A stretch of DNA of 64,000 bases from CAYLYM01 sp964387645 (GCA_964387645.1 CAYLYM010000007.1:1-64000), one strand, 5' to 3'. Counted from the stretch's first letter, positions 26,701 through 35,968 are shown. Translations and numbers: made by a program. Notes: a model not told the origin generated them from the letters alone.

Positions 26701-27477
26701 GGAAATGGAGGAACTGTTACTCTGATCCAGCGAGGGGAAGATTTTGCGGGTAATAAATATCAGATTTCTCGAAATTTACAATATTCCAAAGCAATAGCCC
26801 ATAAAAAATTTATCTTAAATAGTGAAGATAAATCATTTGGTTTAGTTGCGGAAAATGGAGTAAAAGAGAATACCATTGTTACTCTATATAAAATGGACCG
26901 GAATGATGTGAAAATTATAGAGCCAAATGTTCAAGACGTAGTTATGAGTGATGTTTACATCCTTGGTCCGGTACAGAAAAAAATTGAGAATGCCCGTATT
27001 TCCATTTCTTATGCTGATCAAAATATAAACGAAAATGATATCTCGAAATTAGCTATTTACACCAAAACAGAGAATGGTTGGGTACAAGTTAAGAGTTACA
27101 TCGATCGTAAAAGCAAAAAAGTATTTGCGAATGTGGATCAATTAGGACAATTCAGATTGCAAAAAGGTAATATAGAAAGTAATTCAGAAGTTCTTCCTCT
27201 TTCTTTTAAACTAATGCAGAATTATCCAAATCCGTTTAATCCTACTACAACAATTGTTTATCAACTTCCAGAAGATTCGTATGTAACTTTAACTATTTAT
27301 AATATCTTGGGACAAAAGCTAAAAACAGTAGTAAATGAATTTAAAAAAGCTGGTACATATTCTTACAAGATCAATCTTGAGAAAGAAATTGGTCGGCAAC
27401 TTAGTTCGGGTGTGTATTTTTACACCATTCAGGCGGGGCAGTTCACCGATACGAAAAAAATGATCTTAATGAAATAA
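23779..27477 (+). CDS. Giant sorting-domain protein with BNR-like N-part and degenerate metallopeptidase domain
   Basis: A 1232-residue exported protein. Signal peptide about 1-32. Residues about 95-170 hold BNR-type repeats (V-S-A-D-S-G-K-T-W, W-S-R-D-G-G-K-S-F), suggesting a beta-propeller. Residues about 520-680 match secreted HExxH metallopeptidase domains (N-S-N-Q-R-E-I-I-Y-L-D, then W-L-T-E-G), but the zinc motif reads H603-Y604-L-A-E607: the catalytic Glu and second His ligand are replaced, while the third-ligand Glu623 is kept. It is therefore a probable pseudo-peptidase. The C-terminal 90 residues (N-Y-P-N-P-F-N-P-T-T, ending K-K-M-I-L-M-K) are a canonical type IX/FlgD-like sorting domain. 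AGGAGG precedes the ATG. It follows the PorV-like gene by 46 bases. Confidence 0.85.
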   Translation: MSKIIRLNSINLGLVLVLFLSLGFITADMAASLEEPEVGQTLIFNKFNEGFFVGYSKVSATCQAIGENIVVYTEDANVKDIFGEEVNGQFMMYAATTTGLYVSADSGKTWTFLSYVFDLADENEEAEAFGEQFVAVTPGDKVILTGSTKALYWSRDGGKSFRKITRGLPKNVPYYKVLFDISQGTAERKIRKFIATGGGLYYIQDVVARSWKNLNDGMPFVPPNPAPAYDIEIIEDSVLYVASEFGPFKGWINEKGDEFSWEPLIKKSVSFTPQTIDNSDSLTFLLQKDYDGYSLSTASHIYVLDSETGAHWAVNPVEDSLGNLIGMLNEDNLYFTGTFSGDYSTINPENLEMMITSCEKVEEIEFTDDGTIFAASASKVYRITPDGNVMEYTLGEDVADLTIKALLVDGDVLLVGTNKGLYKSELNSINFIKVSPLLSDGYGIDNQDLDINIIKKSISDSYLLGCSIGGLVESSDLNEWVTHNLGLTYRKVSPNAITRIINAFDNSSAYDPNIGIYQRTIDYFGELSNVDNYDKVFLLITDLVDEFFLQAGNGTDYKDGRVDPVDLLSKEENSNSNQREIIYLDDYPTDLEESLEAESAISHYLAELIQLNYDKDEERWLTEGISMWSRWINGYKFYSHDGQSAYLDLTSTLKPKGRTNNLFNWGDAGFDKKEREFSFVFFTYLFEHHLFDSTGVKALIADTTNGMESVENHLKSGTFRQFFTDFAKALYFDALGAEYENGKYYFASIDVEPEKLPIDFGFLTNPPYVFNFSGWSYYYFQVKVWDTNKNSLVAPLIDSVVVFNGDDVTKYEVYLIQQENPDLNENFVISPINLDKYNRGIGQLQVKTSEDDSDSYTTFLLLIISNEPLAQDGGALTLEVDTEVPERTAFYPLQNVVKETYFDFYAFSSERAFIDGGQAKLLGIGSEEEPEIEGPEVLAIGATDTLQFTLSPFLRNEKDIFIYHGFFDIASLLTGNGGTVTLIQRGEDFAGNKYQISRNLQYSKAIAHKKFILNSEDKSFGLVAENGVKENTIVTLYKMDRNDVKIIEPNVQDVVMSDVYILGPVQKKIENARISISYADQNINENDISKLAIYTKTENGWVQVKSYIDRKSKKVFANVDQLGQFRLQKGNIESNSEVLPLSFKLMQNYPNPFNPTTTIVYQLPEDSYVTLTIYNILGQKLKTVVNEFKKAGTYSYKINLEKEIGRQLSSGVYFYTIQAGQFTDTKKMILMK

Positions 27478-27512
27478 TTTATGAAAATTATATTTAGGAG
27501 GAATATAGAGCG

Positions 27513-28631
27513 ATGAAATACATCATCAAGAGTCTCCTGATTGTAAGTATTCTTTTCTTAATTATGGGATGCGAAACATCCAGTGAAAACATTCCAACAC
27601 AATTTGAAAATGTTAAAAGTTTTCTTGAAGAAGGTTGGGACTATTATGTAAAAGCGGATTATGATTCAGCACTTATGGCCTTTAATCGGGCCATTGAGAG
27701 ACAATCAGGTAATTTAGAAGCTCATAATGGAGCTGCCTGGTGCCTATATCATCAAAATGAACTTGATAAAGCTGCTGCGAAATTTCAATTTGTTGTTTCT
27801 CTAGCAGAAATTAACAATGTCACCGAAATGTTAGCATCTGGTTATGCTGGATTAACACTAACAGGCATAAAGCAAATGATAAATGCTGTTGAAAATGGAA
27901 AACCTGCTGGCGAAGTGGATGAAATTAAGTTGAATAAAATAATACAAAATGGAAATAAATTATACGAGATAGATCCAAATTACCAGCATCCATACGAACC
28001 TGATGTGATAAATGTTGAAAATATATTAATTGCTGTTGCAGAAAGTTATTATAATATTCAGTATTTTTATGAAGCGGCAAAGAAAATAGATGCGATATCC
28101 AGTGAATTTTTACAGAATTTATTGCAAACAGTTCCACACAATGATGTAGTGGATACATTTATGACCGCGCCAATTAACGACGATGGGGAAGTATTTATTG
28201 ATTGGTCAGAAGATGGTGTTATAACAATAGATAATGTGAAAGCTGTAGATGGAGGAAACAATCCGGCCTTTGTTGCACTTATTTCTGGTAGTCAAGTTAA
28301 ATTTAATGATGATGTGGATTTGTATGAAGAAACTCTCCAGGCGGTAGATACAGTAGTAAATGGAGATACAGTATTTGTAGTAAAGCCTTCTCAACAAACG
28401 ATTTATAAAGTCAATAAAGCATTAGATGAAAATCTTTTTTCACGAAAAACTGAAATTATAAAAATTGATGGAAATTTCTTTGTTGTTATAAAAGAGTTGG
28501 AGAATTCACAGTCTGTAACATTGGAATATCGTTATAAAAGAAAATTTGAGATTCAATTTAAGAAAACATCTGATTTTTATCTTTATCTGGATAAAATTGC
28601 AGCAAAATTGTTTGATTTAAAGTCAAGTTAA
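27513..28631 (+). CDS. TPR-containing outer-membrane or periplasmic lipoprotein
   Basis: A 372-residue lipoprotein: hydrophobic signal with lipobox L-I-M-G-C (Cys19). Residues about 35-100 carry two tetratricopeptide-like helices (Y-Y-V-K-A-D-Y-D-S-A-L-M-A-F-N-R-A-I, then N-L-E-A-H-N-G-A-A-W-C-L-Y and L-D-K-A-A-A-K-F), and further helical repeats follow to about 200. The C-terminal 150 residues look beta-rich and are not recognised. The AGGAGG site is strong, and the gene is 35 bases after the pseudo-peptidase gene, in the same operon. TPR lipoproteins of this kind commonly scaffold outer-membrane assemblies; a role in handling the neighbouring secreted proteins is inference. Confidence 0.82.
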   Translation: MKYIIKSLLIVSILFLIMGCETSSENIPTQFENVKSFLEEGWDYYVKADYDSALMAFNRAIERQSGNLEAHNGAAWCLYHQNELDKAAAKFQFVVSLAEINNVTEMLASGYAGLTLTGIKQMINAVENGKPAGEVDEIKLNKIIQNGNKLYEIDPNYQHPYEPDVINVENILIAVAESYYNIQYFYEAAKKIDAISSEFLQNLLQTVPHNDVVDTFMTAPINDDGEVFIDWSEDGVITIDNVKAVDGGNNPAFVALISGSQVKFNDDVDLYEETLQAVDTVVNGDTVFVVKPSQQTIYKVNKALDENLFSRKTEIIKIDGNFFVVIKELENSQSVTLEYRYKRKFEIQFKKTSDFYLYLDKIAAKLFDLKSS

Positions 28632-28648
28632 ATAAAAAAAAGGAGGTG

Positions 28649-28705
28649 ATGAACAAAGAAGTTGGCAATTTAATTCATTTTGCACTTATCGAAATGGTTT
28701 TATAA
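28649..28705 (+). CDS. Possible 18-codon leader peptide behind an ideal ribosome binding site
   Basis: Between the TPR lipoprotein and the next gene, AAAAGGAGGTGAT is a perfect match to the complement of the usual 16S rRNA 3' end. An ATG overlaps it and opens an 18-residue frame (M-N-K-E-V-G-N-L-I-H-F-A-L-I-E-M-V-L) ending 22 bases before ATG 28728. The distance from GGAGG to this ATG is only 2 bases, too short for efficient initiation, and the peptide has no known homologue, so it may be a leader, a standby site or chance. Confidence 0.2.
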   Translation: MNKEVGNLIHFALIEMVL

Positions 28706-28727
28706 CCAAAAGTAAAGGAGAAGGCTT

Positions 28728-31700
28728 ATGTACAAAAAAGTGCTAGTATTACTATTAGGAGTTTTGTTTTTGTTTTCTCTTGTTAATGCTGATAATTCAG
28801 CATTAAAGAATCACAAAGTTGATAAGGTTACAAAAAAGGTGGGGCTGGTTGGACCAGATGGTGTGAATTATAATGTTAAATATTTGAAAAATGTGAAATC
28901 TCCGCTGGAAAACATAGGTATAAAGCCTACTGGGAAGTTCAATGATGCCCAACCCTTGAAGAAAAAATTATTACCCAAAGTCGGAAATACAGAATCTTTT
29001 GAGGATGTGATTCAATATGCCGACAGGCCCTATGACGCAGGTTTTATTTTTGGTCCCAATGATAGTGTGGCAGTGTGGTTCCGTCCTGCTACCCAATGCT
29101 CACTTCTGGCTGTTGTTGTTGACTTTAATGATGATGCAGTTGGCTATACTTATAATATAGAAATCCATCGTGTCGCAGACCATGTGGATGGTGTGTATGA
29201 TTTTTCCAAGGGTACGGAAAGTGGCGCCAGTATGGATGGATTTGATCAGAATTGGACTGGCCCTATGCTAGGAAGTTTTGAATATACAGTAAGTGCTGCA
29301 GATATAGTCGAATTTCCCATTAATGCGTTTGGATTAACCGATGAACAACAGAATATAGGATTGCATGATTTTGCCGTAATGTGGGCATTCCCGCCTGAAA
29401 CAGGTGCAGATGAGGCTCAGCTCTATGGTGATACGCCTACACCTTTAAATCATCACGGATTTAAATACTATTCTGAAGGGCATGCCTCATTAGGTGGGCA
29501 ACCTGGTTGGGTAGCTCGTTATAATTTCTCTATATGGGCAAAAGTACTTTATTACGGAGACCCACCTCCTACAATCGAAAATGCTAACGACTTGGCCGAT
29601 CAGTATAATTCTGTTGATCCCGGTCCCTATACTGTAGAAGCAGATGTAAAGGATCTGGGTACAGATGTATTTACTGGTTATGTAAGAAAAGTAGCTCTTA
29701 TTCTGGATAATGATGATGATTTAGCTAATGGTGTTACCGATACGATTTGGGTATATAATGAGCCCAGTGGTACTGATGATTCTGTCCATGTGTCTTATGA
29801 TATTCCCAATCCTGGCGTGGGCAATTCAGTGTATTACTGGTGGTATGCAGAAGATAATGGCGCCGAAAATACATCTGATCCGGAAGCCGTAACGCATGTC
29901 ACCGTTTCTAAAAAAATGCATTTTACTGTTCGGGAGAAGAATCCTGATGCAACTATTTTACTAGTAGATGATTCAAATGGTCAGGGTTTATCAGAACAGT
30001 ATACTTCAGCTTTGGATGCTTATGGTTATGTTTATGACGTGTGGGATACACAAGATGGTGATACCACTTCTCTAGAAATTTTAAGTCTATATAATACTCT
30101 GATCTGGTATACAGGTACAGCCAATGGTGGTAAATTCAACGATCTGGTAGAAAGCCAGATTATACCATTCCTGGATAATGGAGGAAATCTGTTCTTCTCC
30201 TCTTCAGACTTTGTTGGTGTCCGTGAAGAATTTGAAAATGAATGGACAGAATGGACAGTTCCAACAGATCCGTTTATTACGAACTATCTCAAAGTATCTG
30301 AAATATTGGATGATGCTAACGCTACAAGAACAGAAAGTGGATATTCATCTGATACGCTTTATACTGGTTTAGAGGGTACAATTACTGAACCTGCCATTGT
30401 TGATACTTTTGAAGCGGATATGTTAGACTTTGGTTATACCGACTGGTCTGGCGAAGTGATTCCGGCAGATGATGCCGAAACAATTATGCAGGTCTTCAGT
30501 GAAGAGCTGGGTGATTGGGATCAGACTGCTGGACTGGCCTATACAGGAACTTATAAATTAGTTTATCTGCCCTGGTGCTTCGAAAGTATTATTGATGGTG
30601 CAGTACGTACCAAATTATTGAGCATTTTCTTAGGTGATTTCTTTGGGGAAAATGCGGCGCCATTATTCAGCAATTTGGATGGACCACGATATGGTGTTTC
30701 TGGTAATGGACCATTTGATGTGAGTGTGGAAGTGGAAGATATGGATGGTGCTGTGGCCACCGTTGAACTGGGATATTCTGTAAACCAGACTGATTATGTG
30801 TGGGTCGGAATGACTGAGCAAGATGGAAAATATGTGGGACAAATCCCTGCACTCCAGAGTGGAGATACACTTGTAACTTATACTGTTCGGGCAACAGATG
30901 ATCAGGGTAAAACACAATATCATACAGAAACTCGCTATATTATTCCGACTGATTTCGTCCCGGAAAATACCAATTTACTGTTGGTATTTGATGAACCATA
31001 CGATTGGTATGTTGGTGTTAATGTAGACTCGTCCGTTATTGATATTCTGGATGAAATGGGTGTAGCTTATGATATCTGGGATGCAGATGCCCGCGGATTG
31101 ATGGATGCAAAGACAGTATTGAGTAATTACCATACAGTTATCTGGGTTGGCTATGCAGACTGGGAAGGCGATCACTTACCCATGAAATCTGCTGATAATC
31201 CCATTGCAGAATATCTGGATATGGGTGGTCATTTCTTCTTGAGTTCTGAGGAAATTATGGGTGCCTGGACAAATTGGGAAAATGCTGAATTTACTTCTGG
31301 AGATTTTGCTTATGATTATTTAGGTGTTGAATGGGTTGGTCATGATTTCGGTTACGATACATTGAAAACCGATATGGATCCTGCGGCAGCATCTCTTGTT
31401 GCTGGGTTAGATTCTATTGTTCAGTTGAGTGTGCCTGAAGGTAGTGGAATTGGCAATTATGCCGATGTTATTGATCCTGTTGGTTTATCAGAAGATAATG
31501 TGACTGCTGCTGTACCTTTCTGGGGTTGGTTGCCTGATTATGAATTTTTCTATTATGCTAGTGTGGCTTATGAAAATGTTATCTTCACACCATTCACAAT
31601 CGCAGGGCTGGATTCTACTGTCCGTGCAACCTTCCTGGCGAATGTACTCAACTACTTTGGAACACCAGGCGCGCCTAATGCAATTGAGCATATTGTTGAA

Positions 31701-31988
31701 ACGGTACCAAGTAAGTTCCAGTTAAAGCAAAATTATCCGAATCCATTTAATCCAACCACGAAGATCGCTTTTGATTTGCCGAAAGCCAGTAAAGTGACGT
31801 TGACCATTTATAATACACTTGGTCAAAAAGTTAGAACGCTAGTAAATAACCAGTTAAGTGCCGGTTCATATTTAGTTGATTGGGATGGACGCAATGAAGC
31901 TGGCATGAAAGTTTCCAGCGGATTGTATATCTATCGTCTTGAAACGGATAATTTTGTGGCAACGAAGAAGATGATGTTAATGAAATAA
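28728..31988 (+). CDS. Large sorting-domain protein with two GATase-like domains
   Basis: A 1086-residue exported protein with signal peptide (V-L-V-L-L-L-G-V-L-F-L-F, cleavage near V-N-A-D). Residues 100-275 form a beta-rich domain without assignment. Two copies of a Rossmann-like segment resembling class I glutamine amidotransferase-like folds follow: I410-L-L-V-D-D-S-N-G with Y-D-V-W-D and F-L-D-N-G-G-N-L-F-F-S-S, and N749-L-L-L-V-F-D-E with Y-D-I-W-D and Y-L-D-M-G-G-H-F-F-L-S-S. An Ig-like linker lies between (about 645-740). No catalytic cysteine stands in the nucleophile position, so they are probably binding modules. The end (N-Y-P-N-P-F-N-P-T-T to M-M-L-M-K) is a canonical type IX sorting domain. 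AAAGGAGAAGG precedes the ATG; a terminator follows. Confidence 0.84.
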   Translation: MYKKVLVLLLGVLFLFSLVNADNSALKNHKVDKVTKKVGLVGPDGVNYNVKYLKNVKSPLENIGIKPTGKFNDAQPLKKKLLPKVGNTESFEDVIQYADRPYDAGFIFGPNDSVAVWFRPATQCSLLAVVVDFNDDAVGYTYNIEIHRVADHVDGVYDFSKGTESGASMDGFDQNWTGPMLGSFEYTVSAADIVEFPINAFGLTDEQQNIGLHDFAVMWAFPPETGADEAQLYGDTPTPLNHHGFKYYSEGHASLGGQPGWVARYNFSIWAKVLYYGDPPPTIENANDLADQYNSVDPGPYTVEADVKDLGTDVFTGYVRKVALILDNDDDLANGVTDTIWVYNEPSGTDDSVHVSYDIPNPGVGNSVYYWWYAEDNGAENTSDPEAVTHVTVSKKMHFTVREKNPDATILLVDDSNGQGLSEQYTSALDAYGYVYDVWDTQDGDTTSLEILSLYNTLIWYTGTANGGKFNDLVESQIIPFLDNGGNLFFSSSDFVGVREEFENEWTEWTVPTDPFITNYLKVSEILDDANATRTESGYSSDTLYTGLEGTITEPAIVDTFEADMLDFGYTDWSGEVIPADDAETIMQVFSEELGDWDQTAGLAYTGTYKLVYLPWCFESIIDGAVRTKLLSIFLGDFFGENAAPLFSNLDGPRYGVSGNGPFDVSVEVEDMDGAVATVELGYSVNQTDYVWVGMTEQDGKYVGQIPALQSGDTLVTYTVRATDDQGKTQYHTETRYIIPTDFVPENTNLLLVFDEPYDWYVGVNVDSSVIDILDEMGVAYDIWDADARGLMDAKTVLSNYHTVIWVGYADWEGDHLPMKSADNPIAEYLDMGGHFFLSSEEIMGAWTNWENAEFTSGDFAYDYLGVEWVGHDFGYDTLKTDMDPAAASLVAGLDSIVQLSVPEGSGIGNYADVIDPVGLSEDNVTAAVPFWGWLPDYEFFYYASVAYENVIFTPFTIAGLDSTVRATFLANVLNYFGTPGAPNAIEHIVETVPSKFQLKQNYPNPFNPTTKIAFDLPKASKVTLTIYNTLGQKVRTLVNNQLSAGSYLVDWDGRNEAGMKVSSGLYIYRLETDNFVATKKMMLMK

Positions 31989-32006
31989 AAATGAATCTTT
32001 AACCAC

Positions 32007-32047
32007 AGAAAAGCCAGGGAACTATTCCCTGGCTTTTCTTATTTTTT
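32007..32047 (+). terminator. Rho-independent terminator ending the envelope operon
   Basis: Perfect 14-base arms AGAAAAGCCAGGGA (32007-32020) and TCCCTGGCTTTTCT (32026-32039), a five-base loop ACTAT and a following T-rich tract. It lies 19 bases after the stop at 31988 and separates the operon from the subtilase gene. Confidence 0.92.
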
Positions 32048-32146
32048 ACCCCTCCTGCTAAATAAATGTTTTTATCAAAAAAATTCTCGAATTATATTGA
32101 TGAATATGATATTATTATTCTTCAGTTTATTATAAGGAGGATTATC

Positions 32147-35100
32147 GTGAAATTGGAAAAACGTTTATTGTGTATATTATTTATTTGCATTTTAACAATT
32201 TCGAGTTTTGCTAAAGCTCCCCAATTGAAGATTTTTGGTAATGACAAGCAACTTTACATTCCGGGCCAGTTTGTAGTCAAATTCAAAAAGAGCCGGGGAC
32301 GCAGTTTTTGGAAAGCAACAAGTGTGCAAAGTTATTTTTTAGCTTATAATGTTAAAAATGTAAAATCTGTATTTTCTCATGTGAAAAATCAAATACTAGC
32401 TGATCAATTAAACCTCCACAACACATTTCTGGTGGAAGTAGATAAAAATGTAAACATTCGACATTTGATTCAAACCTATCGAAATAATCCAGATATTGAA
32501 TATATAGAACCACATTATATCGGTTTTGTGGAAAGTATCATTCCTAATGATCCGTTGTATACCTCTCAACAATATTTAGAGCAAATACATGCACCAGAGG
32601 CATGGGATATTACTCAGGGAACGTCAGATATCATTATTGGTATTTTGGATACTGGGGTTGATTGGAAACATGAAGATTTGAAGAATTCAATCTGGCACAA
32701 CCCCGGAGAAATAGCGGAGAATGGAATTGATGATGATAACAACGGTTATATTGATGATATTATCGGTTGGGATTTTGTTGATGGTATAGCTGATACAGCA
32801 GCCGGAGAAGATGGATTTTTACCAGATAATGATCCTATGGATTTCGATGGGCATGGAACACATATAGCAGGCATAGCTGCTGCAACGACAAATAATGATA
32901 CAGGTGTAGCTGCTGTGTCCTGGGGAGCACGGATTATGCCACTGCGCTGTGGGTGGCATGCCTCCGATGGTAATGGATATGTTTCTTCTGTTTTTGCAGC
33001 AGAAGCCTATACTTATGCTGCAGATAATGGTGCACATATTGTAAATCAGAGTTCGGGAAATAGCGGACAACTCATTGTGGATGCAGCTCTTTATGCCTTT
33101 TTGAATAATGTTTTAATTACCGAATCGGCTGGCAATTCAAACGCTCCAACACCGAGTGCACTGGGAAGCCAGTTTTTTGTTATGAGTGTGGCTTCTGTGA
33201 ATGATCAGGACCAGAAAGCAACTTACTCCAGTTTTGGTTCCTATGTGGATATTTCTGCCCCTGGTGGTGATTTATCTTCAGGAACGGGCTCAAGGATACT
33301 CAGCACTTTTCCGGAAAACCAGTATCGAAACCTTCAGGGGACGTCCATGGCTGCCCCGGTGGTCGCCTCAGTAGCCGCATTAGTGAAAGCTCACGAACCC
33401 AATTTAACTTCTTTAGAACTTTATACGAGGCTCGTTGAAACAGCGGATAATATTGATAACTTAAATCCTGACTATATTGGTCAATTAGGTGCTGGACGGG
33501 TGAATGCTTATCGAGCGCTGACAGAATACACGACACCCAAACCTCAATTTACTCTATTGAATGTGCAGGTAGATGACCAGACCGCAAATGGGAATGGTAT
33601 AATAGAACCTGGTGAAAATTTTAGTATTCAACTACACTTGCGGAATTTCTGGGAAAATGCAGCAAACGTTATTGCTACACTTCAACAGCAAGCAGAAAGT
33701 CCTTTGTCAATTGATAACAACGTGTATTCAGTGGGTAATGTGCCAGGTGTGAAAGATACCGCAAACTGGAACACTTCTGTATCGTTTCAGTTGAGCTGTG
33801 AACCGGATGCTTTACCTCAATCCGTTCCATTTGTAATTCATTTGGAAGGCGATGGTGGTTTTTCACAAGATTTGACATTCCAGCTTACCGTACTTCCTCA
33901 GGTATTGTTAGTTGATGATGATGACGGTGTCAATAATGTGGAAGGATATTATACCAAAGTACTGGATGAATACAACATTGGTTATGTGGTCTGGAATCAT
34001 AGCGTCAATGGTACACCGCCTACAGAATTTAAAAATTTCCCTGTTGTTATTTGGCTTTGTGAATGGACCTTCCCTTCGTTGGATGCCACAGATCGTGCCT
34101 GGATTAAGGATTATTTAAATCTCGGTGGTCGGCTCTTTTTATCTGGACAGGACATTGGTTGGGATCTTGGAGCGATCGATGGGACAGAATATACAGCTTC
34201 TGGTGGGGCTTCTAAAGATTTTCTGAATAACTATTTACATGCAGATTTTATTTTGGATGATTCGAAATACGATGACCTAACGGGAGTTGTTGGCGACCCC
34301 ATTGGTGATGGACTTACCTTCGATGTAAAGCAGCCTGGACGAACTAGGGATCAACAGTTTCCAGATGAAATTGCTCCTTTGAATGGTGCTATTTCTATTT
34401 TTGAATATCCAAATAAAAATAGTGGGGCTATTCGCTATGAAGGTGATTATCGTCTGGTTTATTTTGCTTTTGGTGGATATGAAGCAATTGTGGATTCAAT
34501 GACAAGAAAAATTGTGTTATCCAGGGTTTTGAATTGGCTCAATGGGCTCTCTTTAGATCATTCTCCTATGAAAGATACTGAAAAATTGGATGTTCCTTAT
34601 AAACTTTCTGTTGCAGTTCATTCGGAATTTGATGGTATCCAATCAGCGGCACTTTTCTGGAAAAAACAAGAAGAAGGAGCATATCATAAGATCATTATGC
34701 AGGAAACGAGTTCTAATCAGTTTGAGGCAAGTATTCCTCCAGCACAGGAAGAAAGTGATATATCCTATTTCTTTTTTGTGATAACAGATAAAGGAACCTA
34801 TTTACCTAAAAAGGAATATCGATTCCATGTAGGACCAGACACCATTCCTCCTGTGCTCAGTTTCCCAGAACCTCTGCCAGAAAATCGAATAGATTTAACA
34901 AAGGCAATTCCTTTAACATTGCAAGCCATAGACAATCTTGGACTCTATCCAGATTCTGTTTATGTTCATTATTGGCGGAAAGGCGAGCCTGAAATGAGAC
35001 ATTCCATGGAATACATGGGTAATGATATTTATGTTGATACTCTGACTCTTGATCCACTAGCAGAGCGAGCCGGTTTATACTATTTTTATTTTTCTGCAAT

Positions 35101-35941
35101 GGATTCTTCTTTGAGTAGAAATATTACAATTAGCGATACATTCCAGTTTTCCGATACTACCGAATTTGTCGATGGTTTTGAAGAAGGATTGGACAATTGG
35201 GATACGGGCAAATATTGGGATGTATCCAGTTCCAAGCGCCATTCTGGTAAACATTCCATTTCTGACAGTAAAATTGGAGATTATAAAAATAATCTGCAGG
35301 ATACACTCCGTTATTTAGGTTCTTTTGATTTAAGTCATGTTCAATCGGCCTGGATTGAATATTATATTAAGTATGATCTGGAAAAAGAAAAAGATTTTCT
35401 CTATTTAGATGTGTCACCTGATAATGGAAAGAACTGGTTCCGTATGAAATCTTATACCGGTAGGTATGGGGGCTTTGCTCTCGATACCCTTTCGTTAATG
35501 CATTTTATTGATGAAGAAACAGACTCATTGACATTCCGATTCATTATATCTACAGATTCTGTCAATACAAAAGATGGTGTTTATATTGACGATATTTCTA
35601 TTTTTGTTTCCAACTCAATTATCGTTTCCGGAATAGATGATCATTTTACAGGTCGGACGATTAATAAATATTTTCTCAAAGCGAACTATCCAAATCCATT
35701 TAATCCATCGACTGTGATTGAGTATGGAATTGCTTCCACTCAAAATGTGACTCTCGAAATATATAACATTTTGGGACAACGAATTAAAACACTGGTTTCT
35801 CAACAACAAAAACCAGGGATATATCGTGTAATATGGGATGGAACTGACCAATTTAATCGTAAAGTTGCAGCGGGTATTTATTTGTATCATTTGTCGGCTG
35901 GAGAATTTGTTGAAACTCGAAAGATGATTTTAGTAAAATAA
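32147..35941 (+). CDS. Secreted subtilisin-family serine protease with type IX sorting domain
   Basis: A 1264-residue S8 peptidase. The GTG start at 32147 has AAGGAGG 6 bases upstream and gives a proper signal peptide (L-L-C-I-L-F-I-C-I-L-T-I-S-S-F-A-K-A); the open frame extends 27 codons further upstream but that extension lacks these signals. A propeptide-like region (V-V-K-F-K-K-S) precedes the catalytic domain: Asp168 (G-I-L-D-T-G-V-D), His236 (D-G-H-G-T-H-I-A-G) and Ser400 (G-T-S-M-A-A-P). D-D-N-N-G-Y-I-D-D looks calcium-binding. From residue 586 (V-L-L-V-D-D-D-D-G) a GATase-like domain follows, similar to those in the 28728 protein, then Ig-like and jelly-roll-like parts and the sorting domain N-Y-P-N-P-F-N-P-S-T to M-I-L-V-K. 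Own transcription unit between two terminators. Confidence 0.93.
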   Translation: MKLEKRLLCILFICILTISSFAKAPQLKIFGNDKQLYIPGQFVVKFKKSRGRSFWKATSVQSYFLAYNVKNVKSVFSHVKNQILADQLNLHNTFLVEVDKNVNIRHLIQTYRNNPDIEYIEPHYIGFVESIIPNDPLYTSQQYLEQIHAPEAWDITQGTSDIIIGILDTGVDWKHEDLKNSIWHNPGEIAENGIDDDNNGYIDDIIGWDFVDGIADTAAGEDGFLPDNDPMDFDGHGTHIAGIAAATTNNDTGVAAVSWGARIMPLRCGWHASDGNGYVSSVFAAEAYTYAADNGAHIVNQSSGNSGQLIVDAALYAFLNNVLITESAGNSNAPTPSALGSQFFVMSVASVNDQDQKATYSSFGSYVDISAPGGDLSSGTGSRILSTFPENQYRNLQGTSMAAPVVASVAALVKAHEPNLTSLELYTRLVETADNIDNLNPDYIGQLGAGRVNAYRALTEYTTPKPQFTLLNVQVDDQTANGNGIIEPGENFSIQLHLRNFWENAANVIATLQQQAESPLSIDNNVYSVGNVPGVKDTANWNTSVSFQLSCEPDALPQSVPFVIHLEGDGGFSQDLTFQLTVLPQVLLVDDDDGVNNVEGYYTKVLDEYNIGYVVWNHSVNGTPPTEFKNFPVVIWLCEWTFPSLDATDRAWIKDYLNLGGRLFLSGQDIGWDLGAIDGTEYTASGGASKDFLNNYLHADFILDDSKYDDLTGVVGDPIGDGLTFDVKQPGRTRDQQFPDEIAPLNGAISIFEYPNKNSGAIRYEGDYRLVYFAFGGYEAIVDSMTRKIVLSRVLNWLNGLSLDHSPMKDTEKLDVPYKLSVAVHSEFDGIQSAALFWKKQEEGAYHKIIMQETSSNQFEASIPPAQEESDISYFFFVITDKGTYLPKKEYRFHVGPDTIPPVLSFPEPLPENRIDLTKAIPLTLQAIDNLGLYPDSVYVHYWRKGEPEMRHSMEYMGNDIYVDTLTLDPLAERAGLYYFYFSAMDSSLSRNITISDTFQFSDTTEFVDGFEEGLDNWDTGKYWDVSSSKRHSGKHSISDSKIGDYKNNLQDTLRYLGSFDLSHVQSAWIEYYIKYDLEKEKDFLYLDVSPDNGKNWFRMKSYTGRYGGFALDTLSLMHFIDEETDSLTFRFIISTDSVNTKDGVYIDDISIFVSNSIIVSGIDDHFTGRTINKYFLKANYPNPFNPSTVIEYGIASTQNVTLEIYNILGQRIKTLVSQQQKPGIYRVIWDGTDQFNRKVAAGIYLYHLSAGEFVETRKMILVK

Positions 35942-35968
35942 AAATTGATTTAATACAGGGTATAATCT

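Noticed and set aside
32066..32146. ATG 32066 as the subtilase start
   Set aside because: The extension lacks a ribosome binding site and would bury the signal peptide; GTG 32147 has AAGGAGG at the right distance.
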